From Candidatus Zixiibacteriota bacterium (GTDB lineage Bacteria > Zixibacteria > MSB-5A5 > GN15 > PGXB01): a stretch of 8,294 bases of DNA. This document shows positions 1 to 6,872 of the stretch, one piece after another. Below the pieces are notes generated by a model. The model was not told the DNA's origin and searched no databases. It saw only the letters and a list, made by a program, of their open reading frames with translations. The stretch covers positions 1 through 8,294 of the forward strand of contig QNAH01000111.1 in NCBI GenBank assembly GCA_003641425.1, written 5' to 3'. Made by a program: the position numbers and the translations under genes. Each line of letters starts with the position of its first letter. The stretch's first letter is position 1.

Positions 1-1
1 A

Positions 2-1966
2 AAAACCGGTATTAAAACTGCCGTTCTGTTCACCATCGGTATCATTTTACTGCCGGCAACAGTTATCATTGCGCGTCTGAGCCCGCTTCTGGTTACCGAT
101 ACCCCGGGCGAAGTAATCAGGTTTTCAGTCGCCGCGGTGCTGTCGATTATAATCATGATACCTGTCGGGATTATCTCCGGCTGGCTTTTTTCTGCCATCA
201 CCAGAGAAGGATACCGCCCGGCAAAATCAATTGTGCGGGTGTATTTATTCGAGGGAATCGGTTCATTTATTGGGGGTGTTATGATAGCGGCATTGGTGGG
301 ACAGATTTTCTCGACCCTGGCCATGAGTATGGCTTTGAGCGTAATCGTCATCGGTCTATACTGGCTACCCGATAAAAAACCGCAGGTGTACTTGATGCCG
401 GGTTTGATCGTCGTTTTGCTGATTGCCATCCGATTTGTGATTCCATCTTTTGATAGTTACCTTGATTCTATCAAATATCGTTCCTTTGATGTCGAACAAT
501 CATTTGACACCCATTACGGCCGTCAAACCATCCTGAGCCGCAATGAGTCAATAATCCTGCTGACCGATAATACTGTCGAGGCTATTTACCCCGATTTGAT
601 GCGGGCGGAAAATATTCTCCTGCCGCCGATACTTTACAAACCGGGAGAGTGCGATATTCTATATATTGGGCGAGCCGAATTCGGTGTCATGCAACTTGCC
701 GACAGTCTGGACAATGTTCGATTAAGCACCCTTGATCCCAGAAAAACCCTCTCGGCCGAGATTGATAAGTATATTTATCCCTCGAATCGGCTGAACCGAA
801 TAAATGATGACCAACTGGCCTATTTTATCCGCCGCCGGGCCTTAAGCAAATATGATATAATTATTCTTCACCCGGGTGATCCGGACAGCCATAAAAACGG
901 CCGCCTGCTGACATCTGAATTCCTTAATCAGACTAAATCGATGCTGAAAAAAGATGGTATATTATTTTACTCATCACCCTATGACTCCGACCGCTATATT
1001 TCTCCTGAGAAAAAAACTCTGCTGGCCTTAATCAATAATACCCTGGGGCGCGCTTTTGATTATGTCCGTTTTTGGCCGGGCGAAAATACATTCTTTTTTG
1101 CCTCCGATGATACTTTAATAAATATCCCCCCTGAAACAGTCATTGCTCGGACGGGAACATTGAAATACCGGCCGCAATATATAAATGACATATACCTCGC
1201 CGACCGTTTTGGGGAGATCAAAACGGCCCGCCTTGAAAACGCCCTGGATATATCGGACCAGGTAAACATCCGGGACAAACCGGTTCTGCCATATTACCAA
1301 TCTATATTCAGATCATCGGCCGATGGGCTCGATCGTACCTTGATACCATTTGTGTTTAAACATCAGCTTATAATTCTTGTATTGCCGGTTTTGGTCGTGG
1401 CATTGATGCTCTTTTTGGTTTTGCAAAGAAAACGACGACGTTCATTTGGTTTGTTTTTGTATTTTGTGGCCGGAATCGTTTCCCTCTCACTGGAACTGTT
1501 GGTATTCTATGTCTATCAGTCGACCTCGGGATCGCTATATTCGGAGATGGCTGTTCTTATCGGAACTTTTATGTTTGGCCTGGCCGTCGGCACATATTAC
1601 TCATTCCAAATAGACAAAGAGAATCTGGAATATCCGGCCCTGCTGTTGCTTTTGACCTCTATGGTTGTTTATTATGCAACCCATGATAAAATCGGATCCG
1701 CCTCGGTGCTGATTTATCATATCTGCTTTTTATTTACCGTGGCTGTGGCCACCGGTTCTCTTTTTGTGGCGGCTACCGACCGCTGTTATTACGGCCGTTC
1801 CCAATCGAACCGGGGTGTCGGCTATGCTATAGAAATTGTCGGCTCCTCGATTGGAGCTCTGACCGCGGTGACAATTTTATTGCCCCTGCTTGGACTGCAG
1901 TGGTTATTGATATCTTTTATAATCCTTGTGTTGATTACCCTGGTAGGGGCTATCCTGACAGCCTGA
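2..1966 (+). CDS. Multi-pass membrane protein with spermidine-synthase-like domain (5' partial)
   Basis: The frame is open from base 2, so the gene starts left of the window. The GTG at 137 is only an internal candidate; 45 in-frame codons precede it and already encode a hydrophobic segment. Visible architecture: about five hydrophobic segments (window residues 1-155), a soluble domain (about 159-400), then about six or seven more membrane segments. YLFEGIGSFIGG in the first half, and ELLVFYVYQ, FMFGLAVGTYYSF and GYAIEIVGSSIGAL in the second, follow the pattern of membrane proteins with an embedded spermidine-synthase-type domain. In the soluble domain, HYGRQTI, YIGRAEFG (residues 222-228) and HPGDP (290-294) followed by a T-x-EF helix line up with the aminopropyltransferase fold. 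The glycine-rich SAM loop is degenerate, and the catalytic Asp of the D-x-x-D-P motif appears to be His290, so aminopropyltransferase activity is doubtful. Substrate and role are unknown. It is located in the cytoplasmic membrane. Confidence 0.8.
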   Translation, partial: KTGIKTAVLFTIGIILLPATVIIARLSPLLVTDTPGEVIRFSVAAVLSIIIMIPVGIISGWLFSAITREGYRPAKSIVRVYLFEGIGSFIGGVMIAALVGQIFSTLAMSMALSVIVIGLYWLPDKKPQVYLMPGLIVVLLIAIRFVIPSFDSYLDSIKYRSFDVEQSFDTHYGRQTILSRNESIILLTDNTVEAIYPDLMRAENILLPPILYKPGECDILYIGRAEFGVMQLADSLDNVRLSTLDPRKTLSAEIDKYIYPSNRLNRINDDQLAYFIRRRALSKYDIIILHPGDPDSHKNGRLLTSEFLNQTKSMLKKDGILFYSSPYDSDRYISPEKKTLLALINNTLGRAFDYVRFWPGENTFFFASDDTLINIPPETVIARTGTLKYRPQYINDIYLADRFGEIKTARLENALDISDQVNIRDKPVLPYYQSIFRSSADGLDRTLIPFVFKHQLIILVLPVLVVALMLFLVLQRKRRRSFGLFLYFVAGIVSLSLELLVFYVYQSTSGSLYSEMAVLIGTFMFGLAVGTYYSFQIDKENLEYPALLLLLTSMVVYYATHDKIGSASVLIYHICFLFTVAVATGSLFVAATDRCYYGRSQSNRGVGYAIEIVGSSIGALTAVTILLPLLGLQWLLISFIILVLITLVGAILTA

Positions 1967-1997
1967 ATAAATATACCGGATTACTTGCCATTAATAT

Positions 1998-2018
1998 AAA
2001 GATTTGTATCTTTGAGGT
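1998..2018 (+). promoter_or_regulatory. Small hairpin abutting a Shine-Dalgarno site
   Basis: AAAGAT (1998-2003) and ATCTTT (2008-2013) form a 6-bp stem with a TTGT loop. The stem directly abuts GAGGT at 2014-2018. GAGGT touches the ATG at 2019 with no spacer but lies six bases from the ATG at 2025, so it favours 2025 as the true start of the next gene. The hairpin is A/T-rich and may have no function. Confidence 0.4.
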
Positions 2019-2024
2019 ATGACC

Positions 2025-3122
2025 ATGAAAATCGCCGATATCGATACGCCGGCTGTTTTGATTGAAAAATCAATAATGGAGAAAAATATTAGGTCCATGC
2101 AGAGGATGGCTGACAGGCACGGTGTCGATTTGCGCGTGCATATCAAAACACATAAAATCCCTGAACTGGCCAAATTGCAGATCAAGATGGGGGCGGTCGG
2201 TATAGCAGCGGCAAAACTGGGCGAGGCCGAAGTGATGGCTGACGCCGGTATCAAAGATATTCAAATAGCCAATATTATTGTCGGCGAAACTAAAATAAAA
2301 AGACTTCTGAAACTCCATCGCCGATGCAGGCTGACCGTCGGTGTCGATTCAATCGGTAATGCAATTGAGCTATCGAAGGCCTTCTCATTGGCGAAACGAG
2401 TTCTTAACGTACTTATTATTGTCAACACCGGGCTCAATCGTTGCGGTTTGAGCGATAACATGGACATTATCGCGCTGGCCGATAATTGTGCCGCCCTGAA
2501 AAGCATAAAGCTGGTCGGCCTGATGACTCATGCCGGGCATGCCTATGCCGCCTCAAATAAAAATGAAATAAAAAGTATAGGGCGGTATGAAGGGGAGAGG
2601 CTGGTCGAAGTTGCTGATTTTCTTCGAAGGCGGGGACATAATATTGATATCGTTTCAGTTGGTTCGACTCCCACCGCAAAATATTGTTCGGCCATCAAGG
2701 GTGTTACCGAACTCCGTGTCGGCAATTATATATTTGGTGACATGACTCAAGTATCACTTAATATATATCGTATTAGTAATTGCGCAACAAATATTTATAC
2801 AACAATCATAAGTCGACCATCAATCGACAGGGCTATTCTTGATGCCGGCAGTAAGGCGTTGGCGCTTGATCGGGGGGCACACGGAAGCGATGCTATCGTT
2901 GGTTTTGGTAAAATCGTCGGTGGCGGCGGAATTATTGACAGGCTCTCGGAAGAACATGGTTTTGTGGAAAAGGCTTCGCGAAGATTTAAGGTCGGCGACC
3001 ATATCAGGATCATTCCTAATCATATTTGTACGGTTATGAATTTGTTCGATTTTGCCTATCTGGTCGACGGGGAAACCGTTCTCGAAAAGATGAAAATCAC
3101 CGCCCGCGGAAAGATGAATTGA
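2025..3122 (+). CDS. PLP-dependent D-threonine aldolase / D-serine dehydratase family enzyme
   Basis: This is a fold-type III PLP enzyme of the DSD1 / D-threonine aldolase family (alanine-racemase-like N-terminal barrel plus a metal-binding C-terminal domain). Known members cleave D-threonine or related 3-hydroxy-D-amino acids, or deaminate D-serine; the sequence does not decide which. Visible motifs: DTPAVLIE at the N-terminus; R-V-H-I-K-T-H-K, whose first Lys (K41) is the expected Schiff-base lysine; GSTPT (213-217), the PLP phosphate-binding loop; DAGSKAL; and PNHICTVMN near the end, with H333 and C335 matching the His and Cys metal ligands of the family. The 365-residue length is normal and no key residue is missing. 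An upstream in-frame ATG at 2019 would add two residues, but the SD spacing supports 2025. It is presumably cytoplasmic. The next gene follows after 12 bases, suggesting co-transcription. Confidence 0.9.
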   Translation: MKIADIDTPAVLIEKSIMEKNIRSMQRMADRHGVDLRVHIKTHKIPELAKLQIKMGAVGIAAAKLGEAEVMADAGIKDIQIANIIVGETKIKRLLKLHRRCRLTVGVDSIGNAIELSKAFSLAKRVLNVLIIVNTGLNRCGLSDNMDIIALADNCAALKSIKLVGLMTHAGHAYAASNKNEIKSIGRYEGERLVEVADFLRRRGHNIDIVSVGSTPTAKYCSAIKGVTELRVGNYIFGDMTQVSLNIYRISNCATNIYTTIISRPSIDRAILDAGSKALALDRGAHGSDAIVGFGKIVGGGGIIDRLSEEHGFVEKASRRFKVGDHIRIIPNHICTVMNLFDFAYLVDGETVLEKMKITARGKMN

Positions 3123-3134
3123 GATGCATGAGAA

Positions 3135-3800
3135 ATGAAAATTCCCTCGCGACATGTATTATTTCTGAACTCACGATATAGAAAAAGCAATAATGCTTTT
3201 CACCTGAAACTTCTTAAAGGCAGTTACCATATCGCGGTCGATGGCGGTATCAGATTTTTTCTAAAAAACAATATACAACCCGACGTATTAATCGGTGATT
3301 TTGATTCGGCGCCGCGGATGTCGGCAAAATACCTCTCCGGTTTCGAGATTGTCCGGCATCCGTCACATAAAGACAAAACCGACAGTCAGCTTGCCGTTGA
3401 ACTCGCCCTTGAGCGGGGCGCCGGTGAAATTGAAATATGCGGCGGTCTTGGATCCACTGAAATAGACCATACTCTGGGTAATATTTTTCTGCTGGATATT
3501 GTGAACAAGCACAGTAGAAAACAGAATAAAAATGTGAAGGCCCGCCTTATAAATTCATCCAACTCGGTTTATCTGGTGGACAATGATTTCATTTTACTGA
3601 GAGCAGCTGTGGGCGATTATCTGTCCGTCATTCCGATGTCGGAATTTGTGGCTCTCGATTTCACCGGCCTGGTTTACCCGCCCCCGAAGCGACGGCTCAA
3701 ATTCGGAGACACATTATCGCTCCGCAATCAATTCAAACATGATCGATGCCGCCTTCATATCAAGGGCAAGGCAATCGTTGTCGTAATCAAAAAGAAATAA
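3135..3800 (+). CDS. thiN: Thiamine diphosphokinase
   Basis: Thiamine diphosphokinase (thiamin pyrophosphokinase) transfers pyrophosphate from ATP to thiamine to give thiamine diphosphate, in the cytoplasm. All core motifs are visible in order: AVDGG (34-38), PDVLIGDFDS (49-58) with the acidic ATP/Mg-binding residues D55 and D57, DKTDSQLA (80-87), and GGLGSTEIDHTLGN (103-116). The C-terminal 90 residues are beta-rich, as expected for the thiamine-binding domain, and 221 residues is a typical length. One oddity is that the usual G-G-R-x-D-H element reads G-S-T-E-I-D-H, so the common Arg before DH is absent while D111 and H112 are kept. The start is the only workable ATG, because ATGs at 3124 and 3128 open frames that stop quickly; its SD is poor (GAGA only). 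It sits 12 bases after the PLP enzyme. I see no thiamine (TPP) riboswitch ahead of it. Confidence 0.9.
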   Translation: MKIPSRHVLFLNSRYRKSNNAFHLKLLKGSYHIAVDGGIRFFLKNNIQPDVLIGDFDSAPRMSAKYLSGFEIVRHPSHKDKTDSQLAVELALERGAGEIEICGGLGSTEIDHTLGNIFLLDIVNKHSRKQNKNVKARLINSSNSVYLVDNDFILLRAAVGDYLSVIPMSEFVALDFTGLVYPPPKRRLKFGDTLSLRNQFKHDRCRLHIKGKAIVVVIKKK

Positions 3801-4046
3801 ATAATCATATACTGCATAATTAAATATTATTGAATTCTTGCATCAATTAACTTCTTATTGGCCGAATTCCTGCTGTCTTCTTCCAAACCTTTTTTAGATA
3901 CAATATCTTTTATTTTTCTCCGCCCCAGTGTTTAGAATGCGCAGATAACTAAAGTATTAAATTCGGCCTGTAAGGATGTTAATGATCCGCCGAATATCGG
4001 CGTGGTTGGGCCGACAAAAAAGCCTGTCTTTTTGAGAATCATTTGC
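3801..4046. other. Intergenic region upstream of tRNA-Gln, no gene seen
   Basis: This is A/T-rich spacer after the thiamine diphosphokinase gene. No intrinsic terminator with a convincing stem and T-run follows thiN. Two structured spots are visible. CGCCGA/TCGGCG (3988-3993 and 3997-4002) forms a 6-bp stem with a 3-base loop and no T-run. AAAAAG...CTTTTT around 4016-4033 is a weak A/T stem that might act as a poor terminator. Open frames on the minus strand here have no recognisable product. Confidence 0.5.
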
Positions 4047-4074
4047 TTGACAAAACGCAATCCCCGTATATATT
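4047..4074 (+). promoter_or_regulatory. Probable promoter of tRNA-Gln
   Basis: A consensus TTGACA -35 box (4047-4052) is followed by a 16-base spacer and TATATT (4069-4074), a good -10 box. Transcription would begin near 4081, giving a leader of about 55 bases before the tRNA. The near-consensus boxes fit a stable-RNA gene; no other gene start lies close enough to be the target. Confidence 0.65.
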
Positions 4075-4135
4075 GGGTGAAAATTATGAGGGACCTTTGC
4101 CGATATAGAATAGTGGGTTCCGGCAGTTTCGGTAC

Positions 4136-4206
4136 TGGGAGATCGTCCAACGGCAGGACATGCGGCTCTGGACCGTAGAATCGGGGTTCGAATCCCTGTC
4201 TCCCAG
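4136..4206 (+). tRNA. tRNA-Gln (anticodon CTG)
   Basis: A complete cloverleaf of 71 bases can be drawn. The acceptor stem TGGGAGA/TCTCCCA (4136-4142, 4199-4205) is fully paired. The D stem is GTCC/GGAC (4145-4148, 4156-4159). The anticodon stem TGCGG/CCGTA encloses the loop CTCTGGA, with anticodon CTG at 4168-4170, reading CAG. The variable loop has four bases. The T stem CGGGG/CCCTG encloses TTCGAAT. The U1-A72 first pair and discriminator G (4206) are hallmarks of bacterial tRNA-Gln. CCA is not encoded (CTTA follows), so it would be added by nucleotidyltransferase. A T-rich stretch directly downstream may end transcription. The 3' half of such a gene is a common integrase target, and an integrase remnant follows at 4296. 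Confidence 0.95.
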
Positions 4207-4270
4207 CTTATTTTTTGCCATTTTTTACTTAACAACAACTTAAACATCCCTTTTTTGCTTAAAATCAAAA

Positions 4271-4288
4271 GTGTCAAAAAAGTGCCAA
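4271..4288 (+). repeat. GTGYCAA direct repeat next to integrase remnant
   Basis: GTGTCAA at 4271-4277 and GTGCCAA at 4282-4288 are spaced 11 bases apart, about one helical turn. They lie between the tRNA 3' end and the integrase remnant. Recombinases that integrate at tRNA genes often have short repeated arm-type sites in this position, but two short copies in A-rich DNA could also be chance. Confidence 0.3.
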
Positions 4289-4295
4289 GCAAAAA

Positions 4296-4607
4296 ATGCG
4301 CAGAATTTATTACCGAAACAAAAAGAAGGGTGGGAGAATCTGGTTCGTAGACTATGCCTATCAGGGCCGCCGAATTCGTAAAAAAATCGGTCCTTCGAAG
4401 CGTCTTGCTGAACTTGCATTGAAAGATATTGAAATCAAGATTGCCAAACAGGAACTCGGTTTTGCACCATCCGATATCTCTCTCGATTGTTCGGCGTCAG
4501 ACCTCCGGTGTTTATTTCTACCGTCTCCAGGCCGGAGAATTCGAGGCAACCAGGAAGATGCTGTTGTTGAAATAACGTGCAGCTACAGCCGAATCCATAA
4601 GGTCTAA
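4296..4607 (+). pseudogene. Truncated tyrosine-recombinase (phage-type integrase) N-terminus
   Basis: The 103-codon frame begins with IYYRNKKKGGRIWFVDYAY, followed by GRRIRKKIGPSKRLAELA and IEIKIAKQELGFAP. This is the typical N-terminal arm-binding region of tyrosine recombinases: beta strands with a W-x-V-D-Y core, a basic R-x-R-K-K-I stretch, then a helix rich in A/E/K. Similarity stops near codon 65 (about base 4490). The remaining codons to the stop make no sense as integrase; they are an out-of-frame reading of another gene's 3' end. The core-binding and catalytic domains (R-H-R-Y residues) are absent, so this cannot be a working recombinase. Its place 89 bases after the 3' end of tRNA-Gln, in the same direction, is typical of an island integrase at its attachment site. 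The family call rests on pattern, not alignment. Confidence 0.75.
4489..4575 (+). pseudogene. 3' remnant of a secreted-protein gene (T9SS/FlgD-like C-terminal tail)
   Basis: In the frame shifted by one from the integrase remnant, codons from 4504 read SGVYFYRLQAGEFEATRK and then MLLLK, ending at TAA 4573-4575. This matches the end of the FlgD-like / type IX secretion C-terminal sorting domain found on many surface and secreted proteins of FCB bacteria. There the tail signals export and attachment, and the stop normally comes right after the LLLK-like end. Only about 25-29 codons remain. Upstream, the frame runs into integrase sequence, so the rest of the gene has been lost. The left boundary (about 4485-4500) is estimated from where each similarity ends. 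The terminator at 4696 may be the original terminator of this lost gene. Confidence 0.7.
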
Positions 4608-4626
4608 AATCTTCTCGGGGGAAGAA

Positions 4627-4688
4627 GCTCAATCGATTAAATCGATTTCCTGATCAGGTCGATCAGTCAATCACAATAAAGATTGAGC
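4627..4688. repeat. Cluster of palindromes inside an 8-bp inverted repeat
   Basis: The outer arms GCTCAATC (4627-4634) and GATTGAGC (4681-4688) are exact inverted repeats. Between and overlapping them lie two copies of the palindrome AATCGATT (4631-4638 and 4640-4647), the 10-bp palindrome CCTGATCAGG (4649-4658), and a second dyad formed by CTGATC (4650-4655) and GATCAG (4661-4666). This could be a protein-binding or recombination site, a small mobile repeat, or a transcribed structure just ahead of the terminator. The sequence does not decide among these. Confidence 0.5.
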
Positions 4689-4695
4689 ACATTGC

Positions 4696-4729
4696 CCGGC
4701 GGTACCGTGCTCTCACCGCCGGTTTTTTT
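4696..4729 (+). terminator. Strong intrinsic terminator
   Basis: CCGGCGGT (4696-4703) and ACCGCCGG (4715-4722) form a perfect 8-bp G/C-rich stem with an 11-base loop, followed directly by seven T residues (4723-4729). It ends + strand transcription from the tRNA/remnant side and isolates the three-gene unit that begins at 4931. Confidence 0.9.
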
Positions 4730-4930
4730 GACCTTCTGTAACCCGGCCACGGCACAAAACAATAACATAGTCTCAATAAGCTATTATCTAATAATGGATT
4801 AGAATATATGTGCTGGGAGCATAATGTTCGCTTTTGGCGAAAATAATGGTTTTCTACTTACCGATTTTTATTATATTAATATTATTGAGATTTCATTATT
4901 TAAGGCTCGCTTAATTTTACAGTAACTCTT
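4730..4930. other. Leader region of the three-gene unit
   Basis: This A/T-rich stretch of about 200 bases must hold the promoter of the downstream genes, since a strong terminator lies just before it. I see no consensus promoter. The best weak candidate is TATTAT at 4880-4885 as a -10 with a poor -35 (TTACCG) 16 bases upstream. TTCGC/GCGAA (4827-4831, 4837-4841) is a small hairpin. No gene is visible on either strand. Confidence 0.4.
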
Positions 4931-5968
4931 ATGTCTGACTCTGACAGAGCAACAATAGTCTCCTCTTTTTTGCAGGATCCGCGTGATCGCAAACGCTTTG
5001 GTGCCCTTTTCGGTTTATCGCTGAATCTTACAAGGGCATTTCTAAACAAGCTTAAATCATTGGGCTGGCGATTACCAGTTTATGATAATGATGATGAACG
5101 CTCGATTTCAGATCTTGCGATAGATATTTTAATTGAGCTGTTTAAAAGCAAATCCCAAAGACCATTTTATATCATTTATGATTTCTATTCCCGACAAGGG
5201 ATCAGGGATTTTGATAAAGATATCGATGAAATCTATGACCAGTTTAGAATACTATTGTGGTCTTCCACCAGACAAACATTATATCGTTTATCCAGCCAGG
5301 AGAATCCGCAAATTGCCAACCTGAAAAGAAGGATAAAAGATATCCTGAAGGGTGATGAATACTCATTCTACGGAAATGATAAGAAGAGCGTCTATCTTTC
5401 GGGAAATGAAATATCTCTTCAAAGCGATAAGCCTTTAATACCAAAAGATAATCTTGTAAATATAGTTGAGACTGCTTATCTCCGATCAAAAACAAGATCA
5501 GGATGGTGTCGAAAAATATTTAATTTGTTGGGTGAACAATCAGAATATTGCGGAATTTTAGATATTGCAGTTCTGATAGATACGATTGTTTCCGTAAATG
5601 CAAGGCATGTTGAACTTGACGGGAATTACTCGGCAAACCTCCCGACCCCGCAAACAAGTCTACAACAGACTATAATAAAAAAGGCCACTGTTCGCGCCCT
5701 GGATACGGTGAAATCAAATCATATTTCTCACTTTTTAGAAAAAGGGAAAATGACAGAAGAAGAATCAAAATATTTTTACGAGGCAGTCGAAAAATATTTA
5801 CTGGACAAAGGCAGTGATGGTACCACGGATTTGATACCTGAATATTTTAGAGAAGTAACCCCCGGAACGCTACATAAAGACTATCAAAAAAAATATAAAT
5901 ATATTTTTGAAACTATAATTAATAAAGCGGATGAATATTTTGTGAACTATTTAAAAAATAATCTATAA
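4931..5968 (+). CDS. Unrecognised 345-residue protein, first gene of the protease operon
   Basis: I cannot assign a family. The protein looks soluble, with no signal peptide or membrane segment, and mostly helical. Visible pieces: an N-terminal helical part (1-50); an acidic helix SISDLAIDILIELFKS, which loosely recalls sigma-factor region 2; a segment WSSTRQTLYRLSSQENPQIA followed by NLKRRIKDILKGD; a middle part rich in aromatics and Cys; and a C-terminal helical region (EEESKYFYEAVEKYLLD, then KYKYIFETIINKADEYF). A DNA-binding or sigma-like role would fit its position ahead of an anti-sigma-type zinc-finger gene, but this is inference only. There is no clear SD before ATG 4931 (TAACTCTT). 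Codons are A/T-rich: bases 5881-5940 contain only 9 G/C of 60. The next gene's preferred start lies 50 bases after its stop. An accessory, transferred origin is plausible from composition and the nearby integrase remnant. Confidence 0.8.
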   Translation: MSDSDRATIVSSFLQDPRDRKRFGALFGLSLNLTRAFLNKLKSLGWRLPVYDNDDERSISDLAIDILIELFKSKSQRPFYIIYDFYSRQGIRDFDKDIDEIYDQFRILLWSSTRQTLYRLSSQENPQIANLKRRIKDILKGDEYSFYGNDKKSVYLSGNEISLQSDKPLIPKDNLVNIVETAYLRSKTRSGWCRKIFNLLGEQSEYCGILDIAVLIDTIVSVNARHVELDGNYSANLPTPQTSLQQTIIKKATVRALDTVKSNHISHFLEKGKMTEEESKYFYEAVEKYLLDKGSDGTTDLIPEYFREVTPGTLHKDYQKKYKYIFETIINKADEYFVNYLKNNL

Positions 5969-6018
5969 AATGGAAATCTGGCATCTATGCCTATATGAGA
6001 TATTACAGGCGGAATAAT

Positions 6019-6870
6019 ATGCATTTTGATAGAAAAGAACTCAGACAGTATGTCAATCAGAGCCTGACCGATGACAAAATGATCGCGGAAATATCATCTC
6101 ATGTTAATGAGTGTGAGTTCTGCAGGGAATATTGTGAGGAATACAGAATTGTTCTTGACTCCGAAAAGTCCGCTCAAGCAATTCAAATTCCATCGCGGGC
6201 TTTCAAAGTAATGGACCTCCTATACAAGGAATCGCTCAGTGGGAAAATTATTAGCTTAAAGCGTCTTGAACACAATTCTGCCAGAATTTTTCAACTGGCC
6301 GCCGATAGTGGCGAAAAGCCCAAGCCTGAAATAGAAAATATTGCCAATATGTATTCCGATCAGCCCGAACTGATCCTTCGACTTATGAGGGATAACCTGA
6401 AAAAACAGGATTATATCCAGCTAATAGCCGATGATGACTCACTTATTTCAGGCGTCATGGTCGAAATTCCGGATGCCGACCAATCGTTTATTACCGACAA
6501 TAATGGAATAGCCCTGATGGATGATGATATATCTGGAGAATTATCATCGATGAAATGGCAGATTAAAATGCCCAGCGCTACCTTTGAGCTTAATCCGCTA
6601 AAATACGATCCCGAGGCGACCGAATATCAGCAGGATATAATACTGCAAACTGAAAAGAATGATAAAATCAAAGTATCGTTTCAGGGTAAAACCGCCGGCA
6701 AGCAGATAAGCATATCAATACTCCAGCTTGAAGGACAAAAGGATTTCGGGCATGTAAGAATGATTATCACCCAAAAAGATAAAAGCCAATCCAAAATATT
6801 ATCCCCCAACGGGGAAATGCTTTTTACCATTACAAATCCAAAAGATGAAATCAAAATCAGGCTTTTTTGA
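6019..6870 (+). CDS. Soluble zinc-finger (anti-sigma-type) protein with beta-rich C-terminal half
   Basis: The N-terminus holds ELRQYVNQSL and H28-x3-C32-x2-C35 (HVNECEFC), the zinc-binding signature of anti-sigma-type zinc-finger (zf-HC2) proteins, which bind partner proteins such as sigma factors. A linker with a leucine-rich helix follows (about 50-130, including PELILRLMRDN). From about residue 132 the protein turns beta-rich; YIQLIADDDSLISGV and ITDNNGIALM resemble Ig-like or carboxypeptidase-regulatory-like strands. There is no membrane segment, unlike classical membrane anti-sigma factors, so it should act in the cytoplasm. The start at 6019 is chosen because AGGCGG (6007-6012) lies six bases upstream; an in-frame ATG at 5995 lacks an SD and would add eight basic/aromatic residues. 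The stop is two bases before the protease gene, so the two are probably translationally coupled. The partner may be the 345-residue protein or the protease; this is inferred from position. Confidence 0.8.
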   Translation: MHFDRKELRQYVNQSLTDDKMIAEISSHVNECEFCREYCEEYRIVLDSEKSAQAIQIPSRAFKVMDLLYKESLSGKIISLKRLEHNSARIFQLAADSGEKPKPEIENIANMYSDQPELILRLMRDNLKKQDYIQLIADDDSLISGVMVEIPDADQSFITDNNGIALMDDDISGELSSMKWQIKMPSATFELNPLKYDPEATEYQQDIILQTEKNDKIKVSFQGKTAGKQISISILQLEGQKDFGHVRMIITQKDKSQSKILSPNGEMLFTITNPKDEIKIRLF

Positions 6871-6872
6871 AA

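Noticed and set aside
2820..3155. 111-codon minus-strand frame opposite the PLP enzyme
   Set aside because: It is fully antisense to a gene with clear family motifs and has no recognisable product or SD.
3801..3930. Riboswitch or terminator after thiN
   Set aside because: No TPP riboswitch core and no G/C stem followed by a T-run could be found.
3860..3968. Inverted pair GGCCGAATT (3860-3868) and AATTCGGCC (3960-3968)
   Set aside because: Only 9 bp, separated by about 90 bases of A/T-rich spacer, with no terminal features or gene between; probably chance.
3957..4292. 111-codon open frame on the minus strand, with WETGIRTPI and RSRAACPAVG
   Set aside because: It runs antisense through the tRNA-Gln; such peptide patterns are a well-known artefact of reading the reverse strand of tRNA genes.
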